From JAXLXE01 sp046328115 (lineage in GTDB: Bacteria > Chloroflexota > UBA6077 > JACCZL01): 64,000 nucleotides of DNA. The notes below the pieces were generated by a model that searched no databases, had not been told where the DNA came from, and saw nothing but the letters and a program-made list of their open reading frames with translations. Each line of letters opens with the position of its first letter. Within the stretch, counting starts at the first letter, position 1. Positions 52,243 through 61,291 of this stretch are shown here, piece by piece. The stretch is from the NCBI GenBank assembly GCA_046328115.1, contig JAXLXE010000003.1:744001-808000 (forward strand), given 5' to 3'. A program made the translations under genes and the position numbers.

Positions 52243-54639
52243 ATGGGCGGGAGCGAGTTCCCAATGAACGAGCGGCTGTTGATCCTGGAGGCGGTGCGGG
52301 GGCAGCGTTCGCTTGCTGACGCGGCGGCGGCCGCCGGTATCTCGGAGGACGAAGCGCAGCTCTGGCGCGACCGCTATCTTTGCTCTAAATTGCCACCGGC
52401 CTCGGCGACGTTCGCCGCCGGCACGGGGTCTGCCGTTCGCGTCGTGCGGGACGGAACGTGGACTCCGCACGTGTACGCGGGTGTAGCGCGCGATCTGTTC
52501 TTTGGCCTGGGCTTCGCCATGGCCCAGGATCGCCTGTGGCAGATGGACTACTTGCGGCGACGGGCGCTGGGCAGGCTGGCGGAAGTGATGGGGGCTACGG
52601 CGGTTGCCTCCGATCGGCGCCACCGCATCCTCCAGATTGGCGGCCTGGCGGACCGTGAGCTGGGGCGGCTGGGTGCCGAGGCAGCGGAGGCGCTGGAGGG
52701 ATTCAGCGCCGGGGTGAATGGCTGGATCGAGCAGGCGCGCGGGAACCTGCCGCTGGAGTTCGAGCTGCTGGAGTACGGGCCGGAGCCCTGGTCGCCGCGG
52801 GACACCCTCGCGCTGATGCGCGCCTTCTACTGGCAGCTCACCGGGCGTCTGGAGAACATCGCAGCGGGGGAGGCGGCGTCGCGGTGGCTGACTCCTGAGC
52901 TTGCGGCGGACTTCCTGCGCACCGAGCATCCGGACGAGACGATCTTGCCGGCCTCAGGCGGGACTGGCGGGGCCGTGGGGGGTGGCGATAGCTCCGGCGG
53001 CAGCAACAACTGGGCGGTCGCGCCAGCCCGCTCCGCCAGTGGCCGGGCGCTGCTGGCCACGGACCCGCACCTGCCGTTCAGCCTCCCGGTGGGGCTGTAC
53101 CAGGCCCACCTGGCGGGTGCTGGCTACAACGTGATCGGGACCACCTACCCCGGTGCTCCCATGATCTGGTTTGGCCACAATGAGCGGATTGCCTGGGGCA
53201 TCACCAACCTGGTGGCGAGCCCACGCGACGTGTACGTGGAGACGATCAATCCGGAGAATCCGGCCGAGTACCGGGAGGGTGATCGGTGGGTCCGGTTCCA
53301 CTTCCGGAATGAGACCATCGCCGTGCGCGACGGGAGCGCCGTGGAGCTGACCGTGCGGGCCACGTCGCGCGGTCCGCTGGTGGACGAGCTTCTCCCTCTG
53401 CCCGCGGCGGAGCCGTCCCAGGCGTTGAGCCTGCGCTGGGTGGGCCAGGATCCGCTGGGTGACGTGCAGGCGGTGCTGGACGTGAATCGCGCGGGCGATT
53501 GGGACTCGTTCCGCGCGGCGCTGGCCGGCTGGCGGCTGCCTATCTTCAACCTGGTGTATGCCGACGCGGACGGGCACATCGGCTGGCAGGCGGCTGGCGC
53601 GATCCCCATCCGCGGCTCCGGCGATGCCACCCGGGGCTACCGTCCGGCGAATGACCCGGAGCACCGCTGGACGGGGTTCGTGCCGACCGATCGACTGCCA
53701 TCCGTGCAGGATCCCGAGCGCGGCTGGATCGCCACCGCCAACAATCGGCCCGCGGGAGACTCGCACCCATCGAACCTGTACGGCTGGTGGGCGCCCGGTG
53801 GCCGGGCCGTTCGCCTGCGCGAGCTCCTCTCGGAGGGACAGGGCCTCTCAAACGCCGACTCGCGGCGCATGCAGTTCGATAGCTACTCGCCACGGGCGGC
53901 TGATGGCGCGTCGGGGCTGGCTCGGCTGCTGGCGGGGCGAACGGAGCCGCACGCGCGCCGGATGCTGGAGCTTTTCGATGGCTGGGACTTCCACTACACG
54001 CCAGATTCTCGGGCGGCGCTGGCGTTCGACACATTCTACGAGCTCTGGCTGGAGCGGGTCATCGGCGCGCGGTTCCCAGCGGAGGCGCAACCGTTCCTGA
54101 TCGCGCTGGCGGCCGGGGCTGGGCTTGCCCTTCGCCTGCTCGCCGATGGCCGCCCAATAGGCTGGTTCGCCGACGCGTCCATCGCGGAGCACGCCGTGGC
54201 CACGACCGTGGGTGCCCTTCGCGAGCTCGACAACCGGTTCGGGGCAGACGCCACCCGCTGGCGCTGGGGCGATGCCCACACCGTGTCGTTCCTCCACCCG
54301 CTCCACGGCGAGATGGAAGCGTGCGGCCTGTTCAGCACGGCACCCGCGGAAGCCCACGGTACACACCACGTGCTCAACAACAATGGCTACGCCCACGGCT
54401 CCGCGGCGGGCCGGTTCGCCGTGGGGGGCGGTGCGGAGTACCGTATGGTGGTGGACTTCGGCGATCTAGACGCGGCGGAGAGCGTCCTCACCACCGGCCA
54501 GAGCGGACAGCCCGGCAGCCCGCACTACACAGATCAGACCGAGGACTGGCGACTCGGCCGTTACCGTCCGATGCCGTTCAGCGAGCACGCGGTGGCGGCG
54601 TCGAGCGTGGGAGAGACGAGGCTGGGGCCGTCGCGCTGA
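52243..54639 (+). CDS. penicillin acylase family protein with N-terminal HTH-like segment
   Basis: 798 residues, Ntn-hydrolase of the penicillin/cephalosporin/AHL acylase family. The catalytic N-terminal Ser of the beta chain is Ser254 (GGS-NNWAV). Upstream alpha-chain motifs are AMAQDRLWQMDYLRR (about 92-106) and a Gly/Ser-rich pro-peptide (238-253). Beta-chain hallmarks are LLATDPHLPFSLP, WGITNLVASPRDVYVE, ATANNRP and HTVSFLHPL. Residues about 10-48 look like a small helix-turn-helix (LADAAAAAGISEDEAQLWRDRYL) in place of a signal peptide, so the protein may be cytosolic. Alternative start ATG 52264. Confidence 0.88.
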   Translation: MGGSEFPMNERLLILEAVRGQRSLADAAAAAGISEDEAQLWRDRYLCSKLPPASATFAAGTGSAVRVVRDGTWTPHVYAGVARDLFFGLGFAMAQDRLWQMDYLRRRALGRLAEVMGATAVASDRRHRILQIGGLADRELGRLGAEAAEALEGFSAGVNGWIEQARGNLPLEFELLEYGPEPWSPRDTLALMRAFYWQLTGRLENIAAGEAASRWLTPELAADFLRTEHPDETILPASGGTGGAVGGGDSSGGSNNWAVAPARSASGRALLATDPHLPFSLPVGLYQAHLAGAGYNVIGTTYPGAPMIWFGHNERIAWGITNLVASPRDVYVETINPENPAEYREGDRWVRFHFRNETIAVRDGSAVELTVRATSRGPLVDELLPLPAAEPSQALSLRWVGQDPLGDVQAVLDVNRAGDWDSFRAALAGWRLPIFNLVYADADGHIGWQAAGAIPIRGSGDATRGYRPANDPEHRWTGFVPTDRLPSVQDPERGWIATANNRPAGDSHPSNLYGWWAPGGRAVRLRELLSEGQGLSNADSRRMQFDSYSPRAADGASGLARLLAGRTEPHARRMLELFDGWDFHYTPDSRAALAFDTFYELWLERVIGARFPAEAQPFLIALAAGAGLALRLLADGRPIGWFADASIAEHAVATTVGALRELDNRFGADATRWRWGDAHTVSFLHPLHGEMEACGLFSTAPAEAHGTHHVLNNNGYAHGSAAGRFAVGGGAEYRMVVDFGDLDAAESVLTTGQSGQPGSPHYTDQTEDWRLGRYRPMPFSEHAVAASSVGETRLGPSR

Positions 54640-54653
54640 CGACCCCAGCCTCG
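54617..54653. terminator. terminator hairpin overlapping the acylase stop
   Basis: An 11-bp perfect stem CGAGGCTGGGG / CCCCAGCCTCG with a 15-nt loop. The acylase TGA (54637-54639) is in the loop and the convergent secreted-protein gene ends at 54670. Confidence 0.65.
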
Positions 54654-54669
54654 ACACCCGGTGGTAGAG

Positions 54670-55833
54670 CTACTGGTAGAAGACCTGGACCGTGATGAAC
54701 ACCTCGAATCCGACGTCGCCCGGCGTTGCCACGAGCTTCACGTTGGTGGTGAAGGCCTCCACTCCAGGTCCGCTCTTCGCGACGTTCACTGTCTTCGAGG
54801 TCTCGTTCCAGTCGTCGCACTTGGCTCCGTAGCCGCACTCAAAGGTCCCGTCGTGGTCCTGGCCGAGGACGTAGATCTGGACATCGTCGCCGTTGTTGGG
54901 GAACGTGACGTGGAAGTTGAGCGGCACCTGCTCGCCCGTCGAGATGTCGCCGATGAAGAAGTAGATCGAAGGTGGGTTGGTGAAAGCGTCCAGGTCCTGC
55001 CCGTTGATCTTGGCCATGAAGTGGAAATCGCCGGCTCCGGAGAAGCCGCCGTCCCCGTCATCCGTCACCCAGATCTTGGTGAACGTCAGCTTGACGTGAC
55101 GCTTGAGCGTGACGAACGAGCCGGTCTTCCTGGCGGTATGGCCGTTGGCGTCCACGGCGGTGATGGCGTAGTGGTATAGCGTTGACGGCGTCAGGTCGAG
55201 CAATTGACCGTTGAACTGGGTGCTGGGCAGGAAGGCGAATAGACTGGCGGCGATCGGTTTTCCGGTGAACGTGCCATCGGCGTTCGGGGGCTGGGTGCTG
55301 GCCTGGATGGAGAGCATCGCGGTCTCGTTGGTCTTGATCGCGAAATCAGCGTAGGTGCCGTGAGGCTGAACCGTCCCCTGGGTGATGCACTGGATGAGGC
55401 AGCCCAGATCCAGCTTGATCTTGAGCTTGGTCTCCACGGTGGCGGGAGTGGCGTTGAGCATCTGGCCGCCCGCCGTTGAGAACAGTGCGAAGGTGTAGGT
55501 GTGGCAGCAGGCCACCGTGAATGGCTTGTCCGTGCCAGAGTGGCCAGTCCATGCGGTGATCTGCCACTGCGGATCCGCTTCGGTGTGGTAGCGGACGTTC
55601 GCCGGGGCGAGCAGCCCACCCACCGACCAGGAGATCTTGACGACGCCCTGCTCGCCGGAGTCAAGCACGAGCGAGGACGGCGTGACGCTGATGGTGGGGT
55701 TGGCGGCCTCCGCGGGCAGTGCCGGGAGCACGGACAGGATCATGAGGGCGAGGCCGACGGTGGCGATGGTGCGCCAGATGGGCTGCCGGCGGCGTCGTCT
55801 CGATGGACCTGGGCTGGAGCTTGCAGCTCGCAT
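54670..55833 (-). CDS. secreted beta-rich protein of unknown function
   Basis: 387 residues. Basic N-terminus (SRRRRRQP), signal helix about 20-40 (TIATVGLALMILSVLPALPAEA). Then come an Ig/fibronectin-like start (PTISVTPSSLVLDSGEQGVVKISWSV), a paired-Cys region (VACCHTYTF; LGCLIQC) and a second beta domain with a further Cys pair (FECGYGAKCDDW). Ends SVFITVQVFYQ-like. No catalytic motif recognised. Probably an extracellular binding or structural protein. Confidence 0.6.
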   Translation of the reverse strand: MRAASSSPGPSRRRRRQPIWRTIATVGLALMILSVLPALPAEAANPTISVTPSSLVLDSGEQGVVKISWSVGGLLAPANVRYHTEADPQWQITAWTGHSGTDKPFTVACCHTYTFALFSTAGGQMLNATPATVETKLKIKLDLGCLIQCITQGTVQPHGTYADFAIKTNETAMLSIQASTQPPNADGTFTGKPIAASLFAFLPSTQFNGQLLDLTPSTLYHYAITAVDANGHTARKTGSFVTLKRHVKLTFTKIWVTDDGDGGFSGAGDFHFMAKINGQDLDAFTNPPSIYFFIGDISTGEQVPLNFHVTFPNNGDDVQIYVLGQDHDGTFECGYGAKCDDWNETSKTVNVAKSGPGVEAFTTNVKLVATPGDVGFEVFITVQVFYQ

Positions 55834-55951
55834 CGTGGCCTCCCGGGTTGCCGAAGGGTTGTTGCCAGCCTAGCCACCGGGCGCGCCGGCGTCTATCTTC
55901 CCGAGCACAGACGCGATGTCATCCGGGCGACATTTGCATCAGCGCGTGGGG

Positions 55952-56548
55952 CTACAGCACCAGGATGCCGAGATCCCGTGCCAGGTCCTCGATCTGCCGC
56001 TTCGAGAGGATGGCGCCTTTGAGATCGTCACGCTTGAGGCTGAATCCCGTCAGGTTTGCTCCCCGAAGGTCCGTCTGATCCAGCCTGGCCTCGCGGAGGG
56101 TGAGTCGGGTCAGGTCGGCATCTCGGAACGAGGCGTGGCTGAGATCGGCCAGCGCCAGGTCTGCCTCCACCAGCGTGCAGCGGTTGAACGCTGCGTGGGA
56201 GAGGTCGAGGCCGCGTAGGTTGGCGTAATCCAGGTTGCACTCCTCGAACGCGATGGCGGTCACGTCCGTCACTTCTGAGAGATCCACGCCCAGCAGCTTG
56301 GAGCGCTCGAACCGGGCCCCGAACATGCGCGCGCCGGCGACCCGAGCATTGGCCAGGTTGCAGTCCCGGAAGACGGTGGATGCGAGATTGGCGTTTGCCA
56401 GATCCGCTCCCTCCAGGGAGCAGTCCACAAGCAGACACTCTTTCAGGCTGACGTGAGCCAGGGGGAGACCGTCCAGAATGGCGCCCCGGATCTCATCACC
56501 CTCGGTGATCGTTGCCGCCTGGTCTCGCGTCCAGCGTATCCTGGGCAA
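55952..56548 (-). CDS. pentapeptide repeat protein
   Basis: 198 residues built of A(D/N)Lxx-type five-residue repeats from about 28 to 180 (LEGADLANANLASTVF, ANARVAGARMFGARF, VEADLALADLSHASF, DQTDLRGANLTG), forming a right-handed quadrilateral beta helix. No membrane or signal segment. The C-terminal segment ILSKRQIEDLARDLGILVL is a capping helix. Some relatives mimic DNA and protect gyrase; nothing here shows that activity. Starts within 75 bases of the divergent ABC ATPase gene. Confidence 0.88.
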   Translation of the reverse strand: MPRIRWTRDQAATITEGDEIRGAILDGLPLAHVSLKECLLVDCSLEGADLANANLASTVFRDCNLANARVAGARMFGARFERSKLLGVDLSEVTDVTAIAFEECNLDYANLRGLDLSHAAFNRCTLVEADLALADLSHASFRDADLTRLTLREARLDQTDLRGANLTGFSLKRDDLKGAILSKRQIEDLARDLGILVL

Positions 56549-56619
56549 GCGCCACCCCGCTCGAAAAATCCACCGGCTGGGCCTCCAGCGTACTCATACT
56601 ACCCAGCGTGGAGCGGTAC

Positions 56620-57603
56620 GTGGCACCTATCATCCAGGTTGAGCATCTCGTCAAACGCTACAAGGGCGCCGAAGCGAACGCGGTGGACGATGTCTCGTTC
56701 ACGGTGCAGCCGGGGGAGCTGTTTGCCCTGCTCGGGCCGAACGGGGCGGGCAAGACCACGACGATCTCTGTCCTCACCACCACGCTGGTCGCCACCTCTG
56801 GCCGGGTCGTCATCGCCGGCCACGACCTGCAGAAGGACGCCAGCGGCGTGCGGCGGAATGTGGGGATCATCTTCCAGCAGCCCAGCCTGGACCTGAACCT
56901 GACCGCCGAGGAGAACGTTCGCCTCCACGCCATCCTGTACGGGCGCTACCCGTTCCGACCGAGCTATTCCACCATGCCACGGGCGTACCGCGACGAGGTA
57001 CGTACGCTGGCTGAGGTGGTGGGTATCCAGGATGAGCTGTTCAAGCCGCTGCGGACGTTCTCCGGCGGGATGAAGCGCAAGCTGGAGATCGTCCGCAGTC
57101 TGATCCACCAGCCGGCCGTGTTGTTCCTGGACGAGCCCACGACCGGTCTGGACCCGGCCAGCCGGCGCAGCCTCTGGGAGTACCTGAGCCAGGTGCGGAG
57201 CGAGAGCGGGACGACCATTTTCCTGACCACGCACTACCTGGAGGAGGCTGAGGCGGCCGATCATATCTGCATCATCAATCGCGGGCGCGTTGTGGCCGAA
57301 GGCACGCCCACGCAGGTCAAGTCCCAGCTTCTCGAACGGTATCTGCTGCTGGATTCAGAGGATCGCGGCGCGTTGCGCCACGAGCTCGTCCGCCGCGGGA
57401 TAAAGCATGTGGAAACACCCGTCTTCAAGATCTCGCTGAACGGTACGGTGGCACAGGAGCTAGTGAGGTCCATTGCGACGCCGCTGAGTCTCATTCAGAC
57501 CCATGAGCCCAGCCTGGAGGACGCGTACCTGGAAATCGTTGCGCCGCGTAACCCGACTGGGACCGAGCCAAGTGGGATAACGGGTGGTGGGATAACGCAA
57601 TGA
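56620..57603 (+). CDS. ABC-2 type transporter ATP-binding protein (DrrA-like)
   Basis: 327 residues from GTG 56620 (GGAG seven bases upstream); a longer frame begins inside the divergent gene. Walker A LGPNGAGKTTT (about 37-47), Q-loop IIFQQPSLD, signature FSGGMKRKLEIVRSL, Walker B VLFLDEPTTGLDP, switch His LTTHYLEEAE. A C-terminal DUF4162-like extension (about 225-310) is present, as in DrrA. Energises export through the coupled permease (ATGA overlap). Substrate: drug, lipid or polysaccharide, unknown. Confidence 0.92.
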   Translation: MAPIIQVEHLVKRYKGAEANAVDDVSFTVQPGELFALLGPNGAGKTTTISVLTTTLVATSGRVVIAGHDLQKDASGVRRNVGIIFQQPSLDLNLTAEENVRLHAILYGRYPFRPSYSTMPRAYRDEVRTLAEVVGIQDELFKPLRTFSGGMKRKLEIVRSLIHQPAVLFLDEPTTGLDPASRRSLWEYLSQVRSESGTTIFLTTHYLEEAEAADHICIINRGRVVAEGTPTQVKSQLLERYLLLDSEDRGALRHELVRRGIKHVETPVFKISLNGTVAQELVRSIATPLSLIQTHEPSLEDAYLEIVAPRNPTGTEPSGITGGGITQ

Positions 57604-58382
57604 GACACGAGCTGAACGCGGTCCTGGCCATCGCCCACCGCGATCTTCTGAAGTTCCTGCGGGATCGGGGCCGCCTGATCTCTACCTTCATCTTTCCGAT
57701 CATCTTCATCGCGATCCTCGGGAGCAGCTTTCAGTCCAACCTGGGCGGGCTCTCCGGGTTTGACTTCCTGGCGTACACGTTCACGGGCGTACTGGGACAG
57801 ACGCTATTTCAGTCCGCCACGGACGGCGTCATCTCGCTGATCGACGATCGGGAGAACGACTTCAGCCAGGAGATGTTCGTCTCGCCGATCTCGCGCTACA
57901 GCATCGTGCTGGGGAAGATCTGCGGCGAGTCGCTGGTGGCGCTCAGCCAGGGCATTGGCGTGGTGCTGTTTGGTCTGATCATGGGCGTGCAGATCTCGCC
58001 GTCGCAGGTGGCCGCGCTGGTGCCGGTGGCGCTGGTCATCTGTCTGTTCGGCGGCTCCTTCGGTGTCTTGATCATGTCCAACCTGAGCAGCCGGCGGCTG
58101 GCGCAGCAGATATTCCCGTTTGTGATGCTGCCGCAGTTCTTCCTGGCGGGCGTGTTCAATCCCATCAAGGTGCTGCCGTTGCCGCTGGACATTCTGTCTC
58201 ACATCTCACCGATGCGCTACGCGGTGGACCTGGCACGCGGGGCGTTCTACACGGGGCAGCAGGATTACTCCGCCGTCGTGCTCCTGGCGCCGGCCGTGAA
58301 CCTGGCGATCATGGCGGGTATGTTCGCGTTGTTCCTGGGGACCGGTACGTTCTTGTTCGTCCGGCGGGAACGGAGCCGCTAG
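57600..58382 (+). CDS. ABC-2 type transporter permease (DrrB-like)
   Basis: 260 residues, six membrane helices. N-terminal amphipathic VLAIAHRDLLKFLRDRGRLISTF, LTxxVLGQTLFQSA and DDRENDFSQEMFVSPISRYSIVLGK (the characteristic ABC-2 cytoplasmic loop), and FVMLPQFFLAGVFNP, a family hallmark. Translation is coupled to the ATPase gene. Confidence 0.92.
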   Translation: MRHELNAVLAIAHRDLLKFLRDRGRLISTFIFPIIFIAILGSSFQSNLGGLSGFDFLAYTFTGVLGQTLFQSATDGVISLIDDRENDFSQEMFVSPISRYSIVLGKICGESLVALSQGIGVVLFGLIMGVQISPSQVAALVPVALVICLFGGSFGVLIMSNLSSRRLAQQIFPFVMLPQFFLAGVFNPIKVLPLPLDILSHISPMRYAVDLARGAFYTGQQDYSAVVLLAPAVNLAIMAGMFALFLGTGTFLFVRRERSR

Positions 58383-58447
58383 CCGCGCCGAACCGGCTAC
58401 AGTACGGCCGGCACCGGGCACAGTCCGGGCTGTGGGAGCGAGCGTCC

Positions 58448-59440
58448 GTGAGCCAGAAAGTCCTGTACATGGGGCGATCGCCCCTGGAGCATCGCGCGGT
58501 CACCCTGAGCGTGGAGCCGGCCGGCTTTGAGAACGTGTGGATCGAGAGCGGCGACCCGGCGGAGCTCGAGAGCAAGCTGGCGGAGGCGGACTTCATCGTC
58601 ACCGGCAGCATCAACGCGGCGCAGGTTGCCCTGGCGAAGAAGGCCCGGCTGATCCAGATGCCGGGCGTGGGCTACGAGAACATCGACGTGGCAGCCGCTA
58701 ATGCGCGCGGTATCCCGGTGGCGATCACGCCGGAGGGGACCTGCGAGGGCGTGGCGGAGCACACCATCATGATGATGCTGGCGCTCTGCAAGCACCTGAC
58801 CGAGGCGCACAATGAGCTGACTCAGGGCCGCTGGATCCACAACCAGCTCAGGCACACGGCGCTGATGCTGGGCGGCAAGCGCGTGGGGATCATGGGCCTG
58901 GGACGGATCGGCCGTGAGGTGGCCCAGCGGCTGGCTGGCTGGAACGTGGACCTGGTCTACAGCGACATCTTCCCCGCGCCGCCCGATCTGGAGGCCACGC
59001 TGAAGGTGCGGCGGCTCAGCCAGGAGGAGCTGCTGCGCACCAGCGACATCGTTACGCTGCACACGTTCCTGTCCGCGCAGACCCACCACATGATCGACGA
59101 GCGCGCGCTGCGCTCGATGAAGCCCACCGCGATCCTCATCAACACGTCGCGCGGGCCGGTGGTGGACGAGCAGGCGCTGTACCGCGCGCTGCGGGATCGG
59201 GTGATCGCGGCGGCCGGGATCGACGCCTGGGAGGAGGAGCCGACGCCGCCAGACAACCCCATCTTGAAGCTGGACAACGTGCTGATCACGCCGCACATGG
59301 CGACGGCCAATAAGGACGCCATGATCGAGAAGTCCCGCGCGTGCTATGCGAACTTCGAGCGCGTCCTGCGCGGCGAGCCGCCGATCAACACGGTGAGGCC
59401 GTACGCCGAGGTGATCACCGCGGCGGTGCCGGCGCGGTAG
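58448..59440 (+). CDS. D-isomer specific 2-hydroxyacid dehydrogenase
   Basis: 330 residues, NAD-dependent interconversion of D-2-hydroxyacids and 2-ketoacids. Substrate-domain motif QMPGVGYENIDV, then the NAD site KRVGIMGLGRIGREVAQRL (GxGxxG, about 140-158). Catalytic Arg in INTSRGPVVDE, Glu in GIDAWEEEP, His in LITPHMA. The specific acid (glyoxylate, phosphoglycerate, or other) cannot be set. GTG 58448. Ends in a palindrome shared with a convergent gene. Confidence 0.92.
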   Translation: MSQKVLYMGRSPLEHRAVTLSVEPAGFENVWIESGDPAELESKLAEADFIVTGSINAAQVALAKKARLIQMPGVGYENIDVAAANARGIPVAITPEGTCEGVAEHTIMMMLALCKHLTEAHNELTQGRWIHNQLRHTALMLGGKRVGIMGLGRIGREVAQRLAGWNVDLVYSDIFPAPPDLEATLKVRRLSQEELLRTSDIVTLHTFLSAQTHHMIDERALRSMKPTAILINTSRGPVVDEQALYRALRDRVIAAAGIDAWEEEPTPPDNPILKLDNVLITPHMATANKDAMIEKSRACYANFERVLRGEPPINTVRPYAEVITAAVPAR

Positions 59441-59464
59441 CTGCCCGGCCGGTGTGCCCGGCAC

Positions 59465-59486
59465 CGCGTTCCGGGCCCGGAACGCG
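59465..59486. terminator. 22-nt perfect palindrome
   Basis: CGCGTTCC, GGGCCC, GGAACGCG, 25 bases after the dehydrogenase stop and between convergent genes. Confidence 0.6.
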
Positions 59487-59516
59487 TCACCGCATGCTTA
59501 ATGAAGCACCCCAAGC

Positions 59517-59550
59517 GGCTGGAGGAGGTACGTTCGAACCCCCTCCAGCC
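59517..59550 (-). terminator. terminator hairpin for the HEXXH-protein gene
   Basis: GGCTGGAGG, 16-nt loop, CCTCCAGCC, seven bases past the minus-strand stop at 59557. The loop contains TTCGAAC, which recalls a tRNA T-loop but no tRNA is formed. Confidence 0.55.
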
Positions 59551-59556
59551 TGCCTG

Positions 59557-61090
59557 CTACTGTAGGACCTCCAAGCTGGTGCTTGCCGATCCGATCCGCT
59601 TCTTGCCGTCCTTGGTGAACACTTCGAGGATCAAGGTCTCCGGCCCGCCGGGCGGACTGATCTTGCCCGTCTTACAGCCGCCGCGGCCGTCGTCCTCCAC
59701 TTTGATGATCACGTCGGGAGCGCCGTCCGACGTGATGTCGGTGACGATGACCCGGCTGGGCCCCGGCACCGTCAAGCAGACGGTGATGCTGTCGCCGATC
59801 TTGTAACGGGACTTGTCCGTATTCAGACCGACAGCGCCGCTGTCGGCTGAGGGGTCTGATGTCGTGGAGCCTTCGTCGCCGCGCACCGCCGCGCGCAGCG
59901 CGTCCCCACTATCGCCACTGGCGTAAAGGTCCTTGATCTTGCTCAGGCTCGCGCTGAACCCGGTCGACTTCTCGAGCTCCGCCAGGTCCGGCGGATACTC
60001 GCGGGTGGAGCTCAGGCGCTCGGCCTGCTGTATGTCAGACGCGAACTTCTTCCAGTACTTCTGCAACTCCTCCCGCGAGCCGCCGCTCTTTGCGAGCTGC
60101 TCCATCCGATGCAGGGTGAAGAACCCGTTGCGAATGACGTGTGTCATGTAGTCCACGTTGCGCTCGGCGTAGAGTGCCGAGTCGAAGACGCCGATGTCGC
60201 CGTGAGCATCCTCGATGCGGTGGGTGAGCTCGTGCCAAATCGGCTCGTCCATTGCGTCGCGCTTGCCGCCGCTGAGCGTCCGGGGATCCTTCGACAGCAC
60301 GAGGCGCTGCCCGTTGGGTTCGTACTGCGCCACCGGCGTCAGGCTCGAAACAACCACGACCGTCACCTCACGCAAGGCCCGAGCGTAGAGGTCCAGCAGA
60401 CCGAAACGCGAGCGCTTGGAGAAGCAGTCGCTCTCATACTGGTTGAGGAACCGCGTGACGGAGTCCCGCGCGGCCTCCGCCAGGTTGCTCGAGGCGGGCG
60501 GCGTCACCGCGCTTCCCCCGCCGAGTTGCCCGCTCACGACCAGGCCGCGCGATCCGGCGTTGTACTGCCCATCCATGACGATGGAGAACCCGCCGCTCGT
60601 TGCGCCGTTCGGAATGGGCACGGCCACATCAAAGGCCTGTCGGGCCGGGCCGCCGCTCCTGGGTGTGGTGAGGTGCGCGCTGAACGATTCTGACTCTCCC
60701 CCGGCCTGCGCCCCAGCCATTCCCCTGGCGCGCCTCGCCAGAGACTCGCAGCTGGCCACTGCCACGCGTGCCCTTCATCGCTCGCGAGACGGTGAACCCG
60801 CTCGTGTCTTCCTGGGTCGTGATGGTGGCGCCCGCGATTCTGTAGGTGATCTGCATTCCGTTGAATACTGAATCTGGGAAGGTGCCTGAGGCCGCCGTCT
60901 GATCCGGCATCGCGTAGAGCATCTCTGCCGGGTCGCCCTGGCCTGGCTGCTCACTGCTGTTGATCCGGTCAACGTCTGCCTGTTCTGGGTCGGGTGTGAG
61001 ACCGGCGCGGACCGTTGGTGGAGCCTGCACCAACCCAACCACGAGCGCCACTGCCACGAACGATCTCAGGAGGCGAATCACGGGTTTCAT
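59557..61090 (-). pseudogene. secreted HEXXH metallopeptidase-like protein, one frameshift
   Basis: Start ATG 61090 with GGAGGTG; signal peptide about 1-29 (LLRSFVAVALVVGLVQA). The first frame (to about 60690) includes MQITYRIAGATITTQEDTSG and SGQLRVSGEARQGNG. A single indel in a G-rich tract (about 60705-60715) joins AQAGGESESFSAHLTTP in the second frame. Later IWHELTHRIEDAHGD supplies a zincin-type HELTH. Then a Lys/Glu-rich helical part and a C-terminal beta domain (about SRYKIGDSITVCLTV) follow. Sequencing error or real frameshift cannot be told apart. Not a recognised family. Confidence 0.65.
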
Positions 61091-61291
61091 CAAACCCACC
61101 TCCGCTTCAAGATTCGTATGGCACATACCTGCCGATAAGTGCCTTCCATCAGCGTAGCTCCGGCACGGGACACGGGGGCGGGGGCACTGCCGCCGGTTGC
61201 GATGGGGTGAGCGTCAGATTGCTGCAAAGCGATTGATTGGACCACCGTTCAGGCGCCATCAGCGGCGCGTCCGCCGGTATGTGCTGTCTCG

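Noticed and set aside
56512..56619. Longer DrrA-like ATPase beginning at 56512
   Set aside because: It would overlap the divergent pentapeptide gene start, lacks a ribosome site and the added residues are not ABC-like.
59515..59552. Possible tRNA (TTCGAAC between paired arms)
   Set aside because: Only one hairpin forms; there are no D-arm, anticodon arm or acceptor stem in correct spacing. Best read as a terminator.
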